From contig BOKP01000001.1 in assembly GCA_016861045.1 (NCBI GenBank), positions 251,529-315,528 of the forward strand: 64,000 nucleotides of DNA, in the 5' to 3' direction. Source of the DNA: Actinomycetes bacterium (GTDB lineage: Bacteria; Actinomycetota; Thermoleophilia; Solirubrobacterales; 70-9). Below are positions 18,241 to 29,123 of the stretch, piece after piece (position 1 is the stretch's first letter; each line of letters starts with the position of its first letter). A program made the position numbers and the translations under genes. The notes below the pieces were generated by a model. That model ran no database searches, was not told the DNA's origin, and worked only from the letters and a program-made list of their open reading frames with translations.

Positions 18241-19877
18241 TGGGCGGCGGCGAGCGCTACGACGCCGTGATCGTCGGCGGCGGCCACAACGGGCTCGTGG
18301 CCGGGTTCTACCTCGCCCGCGCCGGCCTGCAGCCGCTCGTCCTCGAGCGCCGCGAGATCGTCGGCGGCTGCTGCGTCACCGAGGAGTTCGCACCGGGCTT
18401 TCGGGCCTCGACCGGGGCCTACGTGGTCAGCATGCTGCGGGAGCCGGTCTGGCGCGACATGCGGCTGGCCGAGCGCGGCATCCTGATCGACCCCGCTGGA
18501 CCGTCCCTGTACGGGTTCCCGGGTGGCGAGCGCCTGCTGCTCGGCGAGAGCATCCCCGCCTCCCAGGACGAGATCCGGCGCTTCTCGGCGGCCGACGCCC
18601 GCGCGCTGCCGGTGTTCGAGGCGGCTCTCGGACGCCTCGCCGAGGTCGTCGGGCCGCTGATGGACATGACGCCGCCCGACCCGGCGCGGGTGCGCCCCGG
18701 CGACCTGCCGGCGCTGCTGCGGCTCGCCGGCACCGCCCGCCGGCACCGAGCCCGGATCAACGACGCGCTCTACCTCTTCGCCACCTCCTGCACCCAGTAC
18801 CTCGGCGAGTTCTTCGAATCCGAGGTCGTCAAGGCGGCGATGGGATGGCACGCGATCAACGACTCGATCGCCGGACCGTCGACGCCGGGGACCGCCTACG
18901 TCCTCCTCCACGACCACGCCGCGGAGCAGGCCGGAGGCGGTCTGCGGAGCTGGGGCTTCGTCCGCGGCGGCATCGGCCGCGTCACCGCGGCGATGGCCGA
19001 CGCCGCGCGTGAGGCCGGGGCCGAGGTGCGGACCGGGGCCGAGGTCGAGCGTGTGGTCGTCGAGGGCGGACGCGCGACCGGGGTCGAGCTCGTCGACGGG
19101 ACCGTCATCGGCGCCGCGCGCGTCCTGTCCAACGCCGACCCGCTGCGGACGTTCTTCGACCTCGTCGGCGCCGAGCGGCTGCCGGCCGGCTACGTGGCTT
19201 CGCTCCGCAACTACCGCTGCGAGGGGACGAGCGTCAAGATCAACCTCGCCGTCGACCGCCTACCGGAGGTGGTCGGGATGCCGCCGGGTCGCGAGCCCTA
19301 CCTGGGCGGGATCATGGAGTTCGGCGGCTTCATCGCCGCCATGGACCGCGCCCAGCACGAGGCCCGCTCGGGGATGCTCGGCACGGACCCGCACGTCGAG
19401 GCGTGCATTCCGACCTTCCACGATCCGAGCCTGGCCCCCGAGGGCAAGCACGTGATCACGATCGACGTCAACTCCCAGCCCTACACGCTCGCGCCCGACC
19501 AGGGAACCTGGGATGAGCACCGCGACGCCGTCGCCGACCGCGCCATCGCCACCCTCGACGGCTACATGCCCGGCCTCGCCGACTCCATCCTCGCCCGCCA
19601 GGTCCTCAGCCCGGTCGACCTCGAGTCGCTGCTCGGGATCAGTGGCGGCCACGCCCTCCACGGCGACATGTCCTTCGACCAGCTCTTCACCCTGCGCCCG
19701 GTTCGCGGCCACGCCGACTACCGGACGCCGATCGAGGGGCTCTACCTCTGCGGCGCCGGCACCCACCCCGGCGGCGGCGTCAGCGGCGCCAACGGGCGAA
19801 ACTGCGCCCGCGAGGTGTTGCGCGACGCCCGCTCGCCGGCCGGCCGCCTCCGCGCCCGCGCCGCCCGCCGATCCTGA
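18240..19877 (+). CDS. FAD-dependent oxidoreductase, phytoene-desaturase/PYROXD2-like
   Basis: 545 residues, ATG overlapping the permease stop (TGATG). The N-terminal dinucleotide fold is YDAVIVGGGHNGLVAGFYLARAG, followed by the ERR-type ribose-binding motif LVLERREIVGGCC. The C-terminal FAD contact is GLYLCGAGTHPGGGVSGANG (~510). The long middle region (SKxx-type substrate domain) is similar to the CrtI/COG1233 amine- and carotenoid-oxidoreductase group. No carotenoid genes are nearby, and its position as last gene of a transporter operon suggests it oxidises the imported compound or a product. A long signal peptide is absent, so it is probably cytoplasmic or membrane-associated. Confidence 0.85.
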   Translation: MGGGERYDAVIVGGGHNGLVAGFYLARAGLQPLVLERREIVGGCCVTEEFAPGFRASTGAYVVSMLREPVWRDMRLAERGILIDPAGPSLYGFPGGERLLLGESIPASQDEIRRFSAADARALPVFEAALGRLAEVVGPLMDMTPPDPARVRPGDLPALLRLAGTARRHRARINDALYLFATSCTQYLGEFFESEVVKAAMGWHAINDSIAGPSTPGTAYVLLHDHAAEQAGGGLRSWGFVRGGIGRVTAAMADAAREAGAEVRTGAEVERVVVEGGRATGVELVDGTVIGAARVLSNADPLRTFFDLVGAERLPAGYVASLRNYRCEGTSVKINLAVDRLPEVVGMPPGREPYLGGIMEFGGFIAAMDRAQHEARSGMLGTDPHVEACIPTFHDPSLAPEGKHVITIDVNSQPYTLAPDQGTWDEHRDAVADRAIATLDGYMPGLADSILARQVLSPVDLESLLGISGGHALHGDMSFDQLFTLRPVRGHADYRTPIEGLYLCGAGTHPGGGVSGANGRNCAREVLRDARSPAGRLRARAARRS

Positions 19878-19909
19878 ACGCTCGTCCGGCAGCCGCTCCG
19901 CCCGCCGCC

Positions 19910-20018
19910 GAGGGTGGGGCATTCTCCGGCCGCATACGGTGCTCAGAATGCCCCACCCTCCTCGTAGCCCTGAGGTGGGGCAATCTCCGGCCGCATACGG
20001 TGCTCAGAATGCCCCACC
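19910..20018. repeat. Two tandem 45-base hairpin repeats between convergent genes
   Basis: Two copies (19913-19957 and 19974-20018, period 61) are identical apart from one base. Each is an inverted repeat: GGTGGGGCATTCT pairs with AGAATGCCCCACC around a 19-base loop. In copy 1 the stem extends to 16 perfect pairs (19910-19925 with 19945-19960); copy 2 has one stem mismatch (CAATCT). The element lies between the operon end and the acs stop codon. It may be a bidirectional terminator or a REP-like dispersed repeat. Confidence 0.75.
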
Positions 20019-20024
20019 AGCTCG

Positions 20025-21986
<1,962 letters not shown>

Positions 21987-22022
21987 CGCGCTCCCTCCGG
22001 TCGATCCGCCGCTGACCGGCCT

Positions 22023-22028
22023 AACTTA
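22023..22028 (-). promoter_or_regulatory. Possible -10 element for acs
   Basis: On the minus strand TAAGTT fits TANNNT and lies about 36 bases upstream of the acs ATG, leaving a short leader that includes the GGAGGGAG ribosome binding site. It is one of few AT-rich spots in this gap. No convincing -35 was found. Confidence 0.35.
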
Positions 22029-22108
22029 GCCAACCGGCCGCAGCTTTCGCCGGGCCGCCGTGTTCGATGTTCCAGCGACGCCGGTCCGCCGCCGCCGTCC
22101 TGAACCCG

Positions 22109-23119
22109 ATGAGCCGCTCACGACCGACACGAGCCACGCTGGCCGCCGCGCTGCTTCTGGCGATCGCGCTCCCGGGCGCCGCCGAGGCATCCCCGGCGCT
22201 GCTGCAGAACCCCGGATCGGCGGCCGCGATCCGCGACTACTGGACCAAGGATCGGATGCGGGAGGCGCGACCCCTGGCGCCGCCGGCGCCGCCGGCAACG
22301 CTGGCCGGGCCGGCGGAGCCGGCGGGCGCGCCGAGCTACGTCGCCCCTGCCGCCCCGGGTCGATCATCGACGCCGCGGCTGCGGAGCGGCGTGACGGCGA
22401 GGGGCGCGATCGCCGGCCGCGGAGCCGTCGCCGTCGCCGATCCGGCGGCAAGCGACGTCCGCGCCCACGGCAAGGTCTTCTTCACCGTCACCAAGGGCAA
22501 TGCGCCCGGCGACTACGTCTGCTCGGGAACGGCGGTCAACAGCCGCAACCGCAGCCTCGTCTGGACAGCGGGCCACTGCGTCTTCGACCACCACGACCGC
22601 GGCGGCCGGGTGGTGAACTTCGCGTTCGTCCCCGCCTACGACCGCGGTGAGACGCCGTACGGGACCTGGCCTGCGAGGAAGCTCGCGACGACGGGGCGCT
22701 GGCGCCGCGACGGCAACCTGCGCTTCGACGTCGGCGCCGCGATCGTGCGGCGCCGCGACGGCATCGCCCTGCAGGCGGTGGTCGGCGCCCGCGGGATCGG
22801 CTTCGACCAGCCGCGCAGGCGGGACTACTCGGTCTTCGGCTATCCGGCCATCGACCCGTTCGACGGCGAGCGCGAGTACCGCTGCGACAGTCGCTACCGC
22901 GGCGCCGATCTGCCCGGCGGTCCCGGGCCGAAGACCATGAGCCTCGGCTGCGACATGACCCGGGGGGCGAGCGGCGGCGGCTGGATCGCCGGGGGGACAT
23001 TGCTCTCGGTGACCAGCTACGGCTACAAGTCGGCCCCGGGCAAGCTCTTCGGGCCCTACATGTCGCGGACCGCGAAGAGGCTCTACAAGCGGGTGCGCGG
23101 CGCCGCCGTCCGTCGCTGA
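22109..23119 (+). CDS. Secreted trypsin/V8-like serine protease
   Basis: 336 residues from ATG 22109, chosen because it gives a clean Sec signal (MSRSRPTRATLAAALLLAIALPGAAEA); an in-frame ATG at 22067 would add 14 residues. A Pro/Ala-rich propeptide-like stretch (~60-100) precedes the protease domain. The triad is His in LVWTAGHCVF, Asp in RFDVGAAIVRR and Ser in MTRGASGGGWI. Two Cys pairs (VCSG..TAGHC and YRCDSR..LGCDM) probably form disulfides. The pattern is closest to glutamyl-endopeptidase/V8-type chymotrypsin-fold enzymes exported by actinobacteria. It stands alone between acs and the ThyX-like gene. Confidence 0.85.
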   Translation: MSRSRPTRATLAAALLLAIALPGAAEASPALLQNPGSAAAIRDYWTKDRMREARPLAPPAPPATLAGPAEPAGAPSYVAPAAPGRSSTPRLRSGVTARGAIAGRGAVAVADPAASDVRAHGKVFFTVTKGNAPGDYVCSGTAVNSRNRSLVWTAGHCVFDHHDRGGRVVNFAFVPAYDRGETPYGTWPARKLATTGRWRRDGNLRFDVGAAIVRRRDGIALQAVVGARGIGFDQPRRRDYSVFGYPAIDPFDGEREYRCDSRYRGADLPGGPGPKTMSLGCDMTRGASGGGWIAGGTLLSVTSYGYKSAPGKLFGPYMSRTAKRLYKRVRGAAVRR

Positions 23120-23192
23120 CGCCTCGCATCTCCGCATCCCCGCCGGCTCGCGGCCGAGGGCCGCTCGGCTTCCGCAGCCCCGATCCGCCCGG

Positions 23193-24803
23193 TCAGGGCC
23201 GCCCGGAGAGGGCCGCCCGCCTGCGGTGGGTGCGGATCTCGCTCATGATCCGCTCGAGCCTGGGCTCCGAGCTCGAGTCGACGTGGCGCATCGCGGCTCC
23301 GATCGCCGGGTGGACGGCGCTGATCTGCTCGTGCATGGCCTGTGCGACCGCGCGGTAGGTCGGATGGCCCTCGCGGCCGGAGCGGAGCTCGCAGACGTGC
23401 ATCGCCTCGCGTGCGTTCATGTCGAGGATGTAGCGGATCCGGTAGCCGAGACAGAGCGCGTAGGGCGCCTCCTCCTGCCTGCCCTCGTCCTCGAGCCGCT
23501 CGAACTCGGCGCGGGAGACCTCGAGCGCCCGCTCGTAGTCGCCGCCGGCGCCGGCGGCGACGACCTCGTCGGGCACGCCCGCCCCGAGATCCGGGGACAG
23601 CGACTGCCACTGACAGGTCAGCATCCGGTGCCGCTGCAGGTCGCGGAACCCGCCGTAGTCGGAGACGATCTCGAACCGGTAGCGAACCGCCTCCCAGCCG
23701 CGACCGGGCCGGTGCCGGCGGTTGCCGCGCCCGTCGGCCAGCTCGGCCAGGATCTGCTCGCGCTCGATCGGGTCGAGGGCGCCGATCCGGCGCGTGACCT
23801 CGGCCTCGGGGAGCCCGGTCGCCTCGTACAGCGAGGCGGCGAGGAGCAGGTCCTCGTCGCCGTCGACGTGGACGAGCTCGACCGCCGGCGCGTCGGGCCC
23901 CTCGCGGCGGTCGAGCCCGAGCCGCGCGACCCAGCGCTCGGTCGCCTCGCGGCGCCGCTCGAGATACGAGATCCACTCGCCGCCGCGCTCGGGGCGGCCG
24001 ACCCGCGAGATGAAGCTCGGGATCACCGCCGCGAGCTCCTCGTGCGCCATCGCACCGACCGCGCGGGCCTCCGGCAGCGGCGAGGCCGCGAGGCGGAGCA
24101 GGAGCTGCTCGTAGGCCTGACCCGAGGCGTAGATCCCGACGTGGGAGAGCGTCGCAGCCGGCAGCAGCCCGCGGAGCAGGTCGAGCGCCTTCGCCCTGAT
24201 CGACCGCTCCCATGCTGCCCGCGGCTCCTCGCCGCGCGGCCAGCGCCGCTCCGCCCAGGCCCCGACTCCGGCCAGCGTCCGCGAGTAGATCGTGAAGATC
24301 TCGTCCATCGCCCGCCCGAACGCGGGGCCGAGCTCCTCGTCGCGCCAGTAGCGCCAGCTCCCGGGCGAGCCGGGCTCGGCGCCGGGCTCGATCGGCGCGT
24401 CGTAGGGGATGTAGCGGGTGGACTGCTCGAGGTAGGCGGCGAGGCGGCCGCGCTGCAGCACCTTCGTGAGGACGTTGCTGACCCATTCGCAGGCGAGGTG
24501 GGCGCCGCCGAGCTGGGCCACCGAGTCGTCCCCGTAGCCGATGAAGACGCGCTCGTAGAGCTGCGCCGCGCGTTCACCCGCGGCGCCGTCGAAGGGCCGG
24601 CCGCCAGCCGGAACGTCGGCGGCGAACTCGTCGAGGTAGAGGCGTCGCAGCGTGCCCTGATAGCGCGAGTAGCGGGCGAACAGCGCCCCCTTCACCGTCT
24701 CCGGCAGGTTCGTGAGCGTGAAGACGGGCCGGTCGAGGTTGCTGAAGTGGGGCTCCAGCAGCAGCCGCTCTTCGTCGCTGAAGGTCTCGACCGGATAACG
24801 CAA
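23193..24803 (-). CDS. Two-domain ThyX-like (FAD-dependent thymidylate synthase fold) protein
   Basis: 536 residues, more than twice a normal ThyX. Two ThyX-type halves can be seen. The first (~30-300) has RGRLAAYLEQSTRY at 118-131, a copy of the ThyX signature RHRxxSxNExSxRY that keeps the EQSTRY end but has lost the His and Ser. The second (~320-520) has RHRMLTCQWQSL at ~391, which keeps RHR but has lost the NExSxRY end. It also carries ILDMNAREAMHVCELR (~460), like the ThyX LNARSLxHFLxLR block. The active-site signature is therefore split across the halves. It may make dTMP as a pseudo-tetramer, or be a flavoprotein with another role. Confidence 0.75.
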   Translation of the reverse strand: MRYPVETFSDEERLLLEPHFSNLDRPVFTLTNLPETVKGALFARYSRYQGTLRRLYLDEFAADVPAGGRPFDGAAGERAAQLYERVFIGYGDDSVAQLGGAHLACEWVSNVLTKVLQRGRLAAYLEQSTRYIPYDAPIEPGAEPGSPGSWRYWRDEELGPAFGRAMDEIFTIYSRTLAGVGAWAERRWPRGEEPRAAWERSIRAKALDLLRGLLPAATLSHVGIYASGQAYEQLLLRLAASPLPEARAVGAMAHEELAAVIPSFISRVGRPERGGEWISYLERRREATERWVARLGLDRREGPDAPAVELVHVDGDEDLLLAASLYEATGLPEAEVTRRIGALDPIEREQILAELADGRGNRRHRPGRGWEAVRYRFEIVSDYGGFRDLQRHRMLTCQWQSLSPDLGAGVPDEVVAAGAGGDYERALEVSRAEFERLEDEGRQEEAPYALCLGYRIRYILDMNAREAMHVCELRSGREGHPTYRAVAQAMHEQISAVHPAIGAAMRHVDSSSEPRLERIMSEIRTHRRRAALSGRP

Positions 24804-24870
24804 GGGCGTCGATGCTAAGGGTCGGGGCGGCGGGCGGGCACGACGGTGCTCGCCCGTCCCGCGCCGGGCC

Positions 24871-25818
24871 TCAGGCGTAGCCGAAGGCCCGGCGGTGGCG
24901 CTCGGTGGAGCGTCGCACGGCCTCGGCCTCCTCTGCGGTGAGGATCTCGCGCCAGCGCTCGTCGAGGACGATCTCGCTCGAGCTCGACAGGCGCATCCGG
25001 TTGCCGATGATGTGGTGCTCGCCGGCCAGGAACTCGTAGGGCCCGGGGAGCGGCTCGAGCCCGAGCAGCGCGCAGACCCGCCCGAACTCGCGCTCGGGAT
25101 CGGCGCACAGGTCCTCGTAGCGGACCCGCAGCCGGCGCTCGGGGGGCAGCGCCGCGAACAGCCGCTCGGCCTGGGCGCTGCGCCGGCTCCAGTAACGCGA
25201 GGCGTCGCCGACCCGCCCGGCCCGGGCGGCGCGGGCGCTCTTCCCGGCCCGGGACTTCTTCGAGGCGACGAACCCGAGCGCGTCGCGGACCAGATGGACG
25301 ACGTGGGGGGAGAGCGAGGTGGTGCGGTCGAGCTGCCGCGCCCGGTTGATGTTCTTCGAGGCGTCGACGAACACCGGCTTGCCGGTGATCGCCCGGGCGC
25401 TCGCCACCACCGCCTCGTTGCGGCGGGAGATCGCCCGGATCCGCTTGCCGAGGACCGGCGCGTGCTCGGCGACGCTGTCGCGGAGGGCGTCGGCGCGGTT
25501 GCTGCGCAGCGAGCTCGTGAGCGCCCGGCGGCTGAGGGCGTTCTCGGGGTCGAAGCGCAGGTCCCAGTGCTCGGGGTCGAAGCGCAGCCCGCGTCCGGCC
25601 ATCTCGACGCCCACCGCAGCCCAGAACGGGCACTCCGACAGCTTCGCCCCGCAGGAGCATGGGTACTCGCGGCGGTCGGTCACGCCGCGGAACGGGCCCG
25701 TCATCTCGCCGACCGCGACGATCTGCGGATGCAGGTTGAGGAGGAACGAGAGCAGGGTCGAGCCGGTGAAGGAGGTGCCGGCGATGTAGAGGAACCGCTC
25801 CGGTCGGCGGTCACTCAT
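24871..25818 (-). CDS. PAPS-type sulfotransferase family protein
   Basis: 315 residues. The N-terminal P-loop-like 5'-phosphosulfate-binding motif is LYIAGTSFTGSTLLSFLLNLHP (~10-30). The 3'-phosphate-binding region is VVHLVRDALGFVASKKSRAGK (~155). RVRYEDLCADPEREFGRVCALLGLEP (~225) is the usual late signature. The family transfers sulfuryl groups from PAPS to glycans, lipids or small molecules. A CSCG-type cysteine pair near residue 55 (YPCSCGAKLSECPFW) is an unusual insertion, perhaps a metal site. No PAPS synthesis genes are adjacent; the acceptor is unknown. Confidence 0.8.
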   Translation of the reverse strand: MSDRRPERFLYIAGTSFTGSTLLSFLLNLHPQIVAVGEMTGPFRGVTDRREYPCSCGAKLSECPFWAAVGVEMAGRGLRFDPEHWDLRFDPENALSRRALTSSLRSNRADALRDSVAEHAPVLGKRIRAISRRNEAVVASARAITGKPVFVDASKNINRARQLDRTTSLSPHVVHLVRDALGFVASKKSRAGKSARAARAGRVGDASRYWSRRSAQAERLFAALPPERRLRVRYEDLCADPEREFGRVCALLGLEPLPGPYEFLAGEHHIIGNRMRLSSSSEIVLDERWREILTAEEAEAVRRSTERHRRAFGYA

Positions 25819-25919
25819 GCGGCTCGGCCACGAGGCTCGGGGCTCTGCACTGGGCGGCCACTGTAACGGGGATCCGCGCGGCGCCGGCGCATTCGGCGCG
25901 CCGACGGGCCCCGGCCGGC

Positions 25920-25953
25920 GCGGGCCGGAGGAGGGGCGGAGGACCCGGCCCGC
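25920..25953 (-). terminator. Hairpin directly after nuoN
   Basis: GCGGGCCGG (25920-25928) and CCGGCCCGC (25945-25953) form a perfect 9-base stem with a 16-base loop. It abuts the nuoN stop codon on its downstream side and would end the nuoJ-N transcript before the sulfotransferase gene. Confidence 0.5.
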
Positions 25954-27516
25954 TCATCCGGGACCGAGCATCGACGCGAGCCCCTCGCCGGCGTGGGCGG
26001 AGAAGTCGATCAGCGGCGAGGGGACGATGCCGAACGCGACGGTGGCGGCCGTCGCCGCCAGGATCGCGCCGAGGACGAGCCAGCAGCGGCCGCCGCTCGG
26101 CGCGCCGCTCGGCGTTCGGCCCGGCTCGCCCGTGCGCCGGGGCAGCCCCGGCTCGCCCGCGGCTTCCGTCGACGCGCCCGCCATCGCCGGCGCCAGCCGC
26201 GGCGCCGGCCGCATCCAGATCGCGGCGACGACCCGCAGGTAGTAGACCAGCGAGATCATCGAGCCGACGACGATGAAGACGCCGAGCCAGGTGTAGTTGC
26301 CGGCGACCGCCGCCTCGATCAGGAACAGCTTGCCGATGAAGCCGGCGGTCCCCGGCAGGCCGGCGAGCGCCAGCATCGAGATCGTCAGCGACCACGCGAG
26401 CGCCGGGCGGTCCTTGCCGATCCCCTGGACGGCGGTGATGTCGTCGCCGTAGGCGGTCTCGCGCTCGCGGACCGCGATCACCGCGAACGCCGCCATGTTG
26501 ATCAGCATGTAGGCGGCCAGGTAGAAGACGAGGGCGTCGATTCCCTTGACGGTGCCGAGCAGGAGGCCGGTCAGCATGTAGCCGGCCTGGGCGACCCCGG
26601 AGTAGCCGAGCAGCCGCTTCAGCGAGTCCTGGCCGAGCGCGCCGACGTTGCCGACGACGATCGTGACCGCCGCGAGCGCCGCGAGCGCCGGCTGCCACTG
26701 GTCGGCCGAGGGGCCGAGGGCGGTGATGAAGAAGCGGGCGAAGACCGCGAACGCGGCGGCCTTGGTCGCGACCGCCATGAAGGCCGTGATCGGCGTCGGG
26801 GCGCCCTCGTAGACGTCCGGAGTCCACTGGTGGAAGGGGGCGATCGAGACCTTGAAGGCGAGGCCGACGGCGACGAGCGCGATCCCGATCAGGACGAGCG
26901 GGTCGTCGGCGAGGTCGGCGCCGATCCCCTGCGCGATCGCTGTGAAGTCGGTCGCCCCCCCGGAGCCGCCGTAGATGAACGCCGACCCGTAGAGCAGCGT
27001 CGCCGACCCGATCGAGCCGACGATCAGGTACTTGAGCCCCGACTCGAGCGACCTCGAGCGCGAGCGGTGCGAGCCGCAGAGCACGTAGAGCGGGATCGAG
27101 AGCAGCTCGAGGGCGACGAAGAACGAGATCAGGTTCTGCGCCTCGGCGAGCAGGAGCATGCCGAGCACGGACCCGAGCAGCAGCGTGTGGGTCTCGCCGA
27201 AGCCGGCCTCCTCGGCGGCCGGATCGCGGAGCTGCAGCGGCACGACGAGCGCCGCCGCGGCAACCACGATCAGCCCGATCGTGATCGAGAGGCCGTCGCT
27301 GCGAAGCGCCCCGGCGACGAGATCGGCGTCGGGCTCGCCGAGCTGCCAGACGAGCAGCCCCGCCGCCGCCGCCAGGGTCGCGAGCGTCAGCGCCGAGGAG
27401 AGCCCGCGGCGCCCGCGCGGCCCGATCAGGCCGACGAGGAGGACGACGCAGATCCCCGCGACCAGGGCGATGATCGGCGAGAGCGCGCCGTAGTCGATGG
27501 CGGGCGTCTCGATCAC
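25954..27516 (-). CDS. nuoN: NADH-quinone oxidoreductase subunit N
   Basis: 520 residues with about 14 membrane segments, an antiporter-like proton-pumping subunit of complex I. KYLIVGSIGSATLLYGSAFIYG (~155), the conserved KVSIAPFHQWTPDVYEGAPTPITAFMAVATKAAAF (~220-255), with the proton-path lysines, and LAGLPGTAGFIGKLFLIEAA (~410) are diagnostic. An inserted Pro/Arg-rich loop (~445-480) before the last helices is not typical. ATG 27516 overlaps the nuoM stop. It is the last gene of the J-N half of the split operon. Confidence 0.95.
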   Translation of the reverse strand: MIETPAIDYGALSPIIALVAGICVVLLVGLIGPRGRRGLSSALTLATLAAAAGLLVWQLGEPDADLVAGALRSDGLSITIGLIVVAAAALVVPLQLRDPAAEEAGFGETHTLLLGSVLGMLLLAEAQNLISFFVALELLSIPLYVLCGSHRSRSRSLESGLKYLIVGSIGSATLLYGSAFIYGGSGGATDFTAIAQGIGADLADDPLVLIGIALVAVGLAFKVSIAPFHQWTPDVYEGAPTPITAFMAVATKAAAFAVFARFFITALGPSADQWQPALAALAAVTIVVGNVGALGQDSLKRLLGYSGVAQAGYMLTGLLLGTVKGIDALVFYLAAYMLINMAAFAVIAVRERETAYGDDITAVQGIGKDRPALAWSLTISMLALAGLPGTAGFIGKLFLIEAAVAGNYTWLGVFIVVGSMISLVYYLRVVAAIWMRPAPRLAPAMAGASTEAAGEPGLPRRTGEPGRTPSGAPSGGRCWLVLGAILAATAATVAFGIVPSPLIDFSAHAGEGLASMLGPG

Positions 27517-29123
27517 GGCGCGACCCCCGCCGCGGCCGCGGGCCCGTAGCCCGTCCAGGCGTCAAATCCGCCGCGGCCGGCGACCGCCTCCGGCGCCGGC
27601 TCGGGCTCGATGCCCGGCGGGCAGTCGGCCTCGACGACCGCCGCGGGCTCCCCGGCGATCCCGTAGGGGTCCTCGCAGAGCGACGCGAGGCTGCGATCGA
27701 CCGAGTCCTGGCCGCGCGTGGTGATCAGCCCCGGGTAGAGCGCGAGGGCGACGATGCAGGCGACGAGCGGCACCAGCACGACTCCCTCGCGCAAGGTCAG
27801 CTCACGCGAGTCGGCGCCCTCGGGGAGCGGGTTGTGCATCGTCCGCTGGTACATCCGCAGCGCGTAGAAGGCCGCGAAGGCGATGCCGGAGGAGGCGATC
27901 AGCGCGATCGCGACCTTGGTCTCGAAGACCCCCTTGAGGATGAAGAGCTCGCCGACGAAGTTGGCCGAGCCCGGGATCGCGAGCAGCGCCATCGTGACGA
28001 CGATGAAGAGGGCCGCCAGAACCGGTGCCCGCTTCGCCATCCCTCCCATCGCGCGGATGTCCTCGGTGCCGGTGCGCTCGGCGAGCAGCGCGATGATCAG
28101 GAAGATCGGGGCGACGACGAGCGCGTGGTTGACCATCTGCAGCACCGAGCCGTCGCCGCCGGCGCCGCTGAGGCTGAAGATCCCAAGCGTGATGAACCCC
28201 ATCTGGGCGATCGAGGAGAAGGCGACGATGTCGCGCAGGCCGGTGCGGGTGAAGGCCATCGCCGAGCCGTAGAGGATCGAGGCGAGGCCGATGATCAAAA
28301 GCAGCTCCTGGAAGTGGATCGAGGCGTCGGGGAAGACCGGGATGACGATGCGCAGGAACCCGTAGGCGGCGACCTTCGAGAGGACGCCGCCGAGCAGGAT
28401 CAGCACGGGCAGCGGGCAGGAGCGGTAGGCGTCGACGACCCAGCCGTGGACGACGACGGCCGGCATCTTGACCAGGAAGGCGGCCGCGAAGAAGCAGAAG
28501 ATCCAGTACTGGGTGCCGTCGGCGAGCGGGAACCGGCGGAGGACCTCGAGCGAGAACGTGATCCCGCCGGTCGCGTCGGCGCTGAGCACCGCGGTCGCGA
28601 TCGCCCCGACCAGCATCAGGAGCGACCCGACGAGGGTGTAGACGATCATCTTGATCGTCGCCCGGATCCGATCGCCGGTTCCCCAGGCGCCGACCAGGAA
28701 GTAGAGCGGCACCAGCATCAGGTCGAAGCAGAGGACGAACAGCAGCAGGTCCTGGGCGAGGAAGCAGCCGAGCGTCGCGGTCTGCGCGAGCCCGAGCATG
28801 AAGAAGTAGTTGCGGGGACGGTCCGGAGCCTGTAGCGCCGACCACAGAACCGCCGCCGCCCAGAGCAGCGAGGTGAGCAGGACGAGGAAGACGCTGAGCC
28901 CGTCGACGCCGAGCTGGAAGCGGACGCCGAGCTGCGGGATCCAGCTCTCGTCGACGACGTCCCGCAGGACGCCGCCGGTCGCGTCGAAGCCGGCGACGAG
29001 GACGACCGCGAGGGCGAGCGACGCCAGCGCCCCGAGCGTCGCCCACCAGCCGACGATCCGCGCCGGCAGCAGGAACCCGATCAGGCCGACGGCGACGGGG
29101 ATGGCGAAGATCGCGACCAGCAT
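27513..29123 (-). CDS. nuoM: NADH-quinone oxidoreductase subunit M
   Basis: 536 residues from ATG 29123, which overlaps the nuoL stop (ATGA). Diagnostic stretches: LGVDGLSVFLVLLTSLLW (~77), LLLFVLCFDLMLVPLYFLVGAWG (~125), FLVKMPAVVVHGWVVDAYRSCPLPVLILLGGVLSKVAAYG (~215-255) and IPGSANFVGELFILKGVF (~395). It pumps protons in the membrane arm. The canonical HTWLPDAHTEAP after the helix-seven lysine is HGWVVDAYRSCP here, a divergent segment. The C-terminal ~60 residues after the last helix are hydrophilic, Pro/Glu-rich and unusually long. The upstream reading frame stays open through nuoL, but the overlap fixes the start. Confidence 0.95.
   Translation of the reverse strand: MLVAIFAIPVAVGLIGFLLPARIVGWWATLGALASLALAVVLVAGFDATGGVLRDVVDESWIPQLGVRFQLGVDGLSVFLVLLTSLLWAAAVLWSALQAPDRPRNYFFMLGLAQTATLGCFLAQDLLLFVLCFDLMLVPLYFLVGAWGTGDRIRATIKMIVYTLVGSLLMLVGAIATAVLSADATGGITFSLEVLRRFPLADGTQYWIFCFFAAAFLVKMPAVVVHGWVVDAYRSCPLPVLILLGGVLSKVAAYGFLRIVIPVFPDASIHFQELLLIIGLASILYGSAMAFTRTGLRDIVAFSSIAQMGFITLGIFSLSGAGGDGSVLQMVNHALVVAPIFLIIALLAERTGTEDIRAMGGMAKRAPVLAALFIVVTMALLAIPGSANFVGELFILKGVFETKVAIALIASSGIAFAAFYALRMYQRTMHNPLPEGADSRELTLREGVVLVPLVACIVALALYPGLITTRGQDSVDRSLASLCEDPYGIAGEPAAVVEADCPPGIEPEPAPEAVAGRGGFDAWTGYGPAAAAGVAP

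Noticed and set aside
19910-20018. CRISPR-like repeat pair
   Set aside because: Only two units, 45 bases long with a 16-base spacer, and each is a long hairpin; no cas genes.
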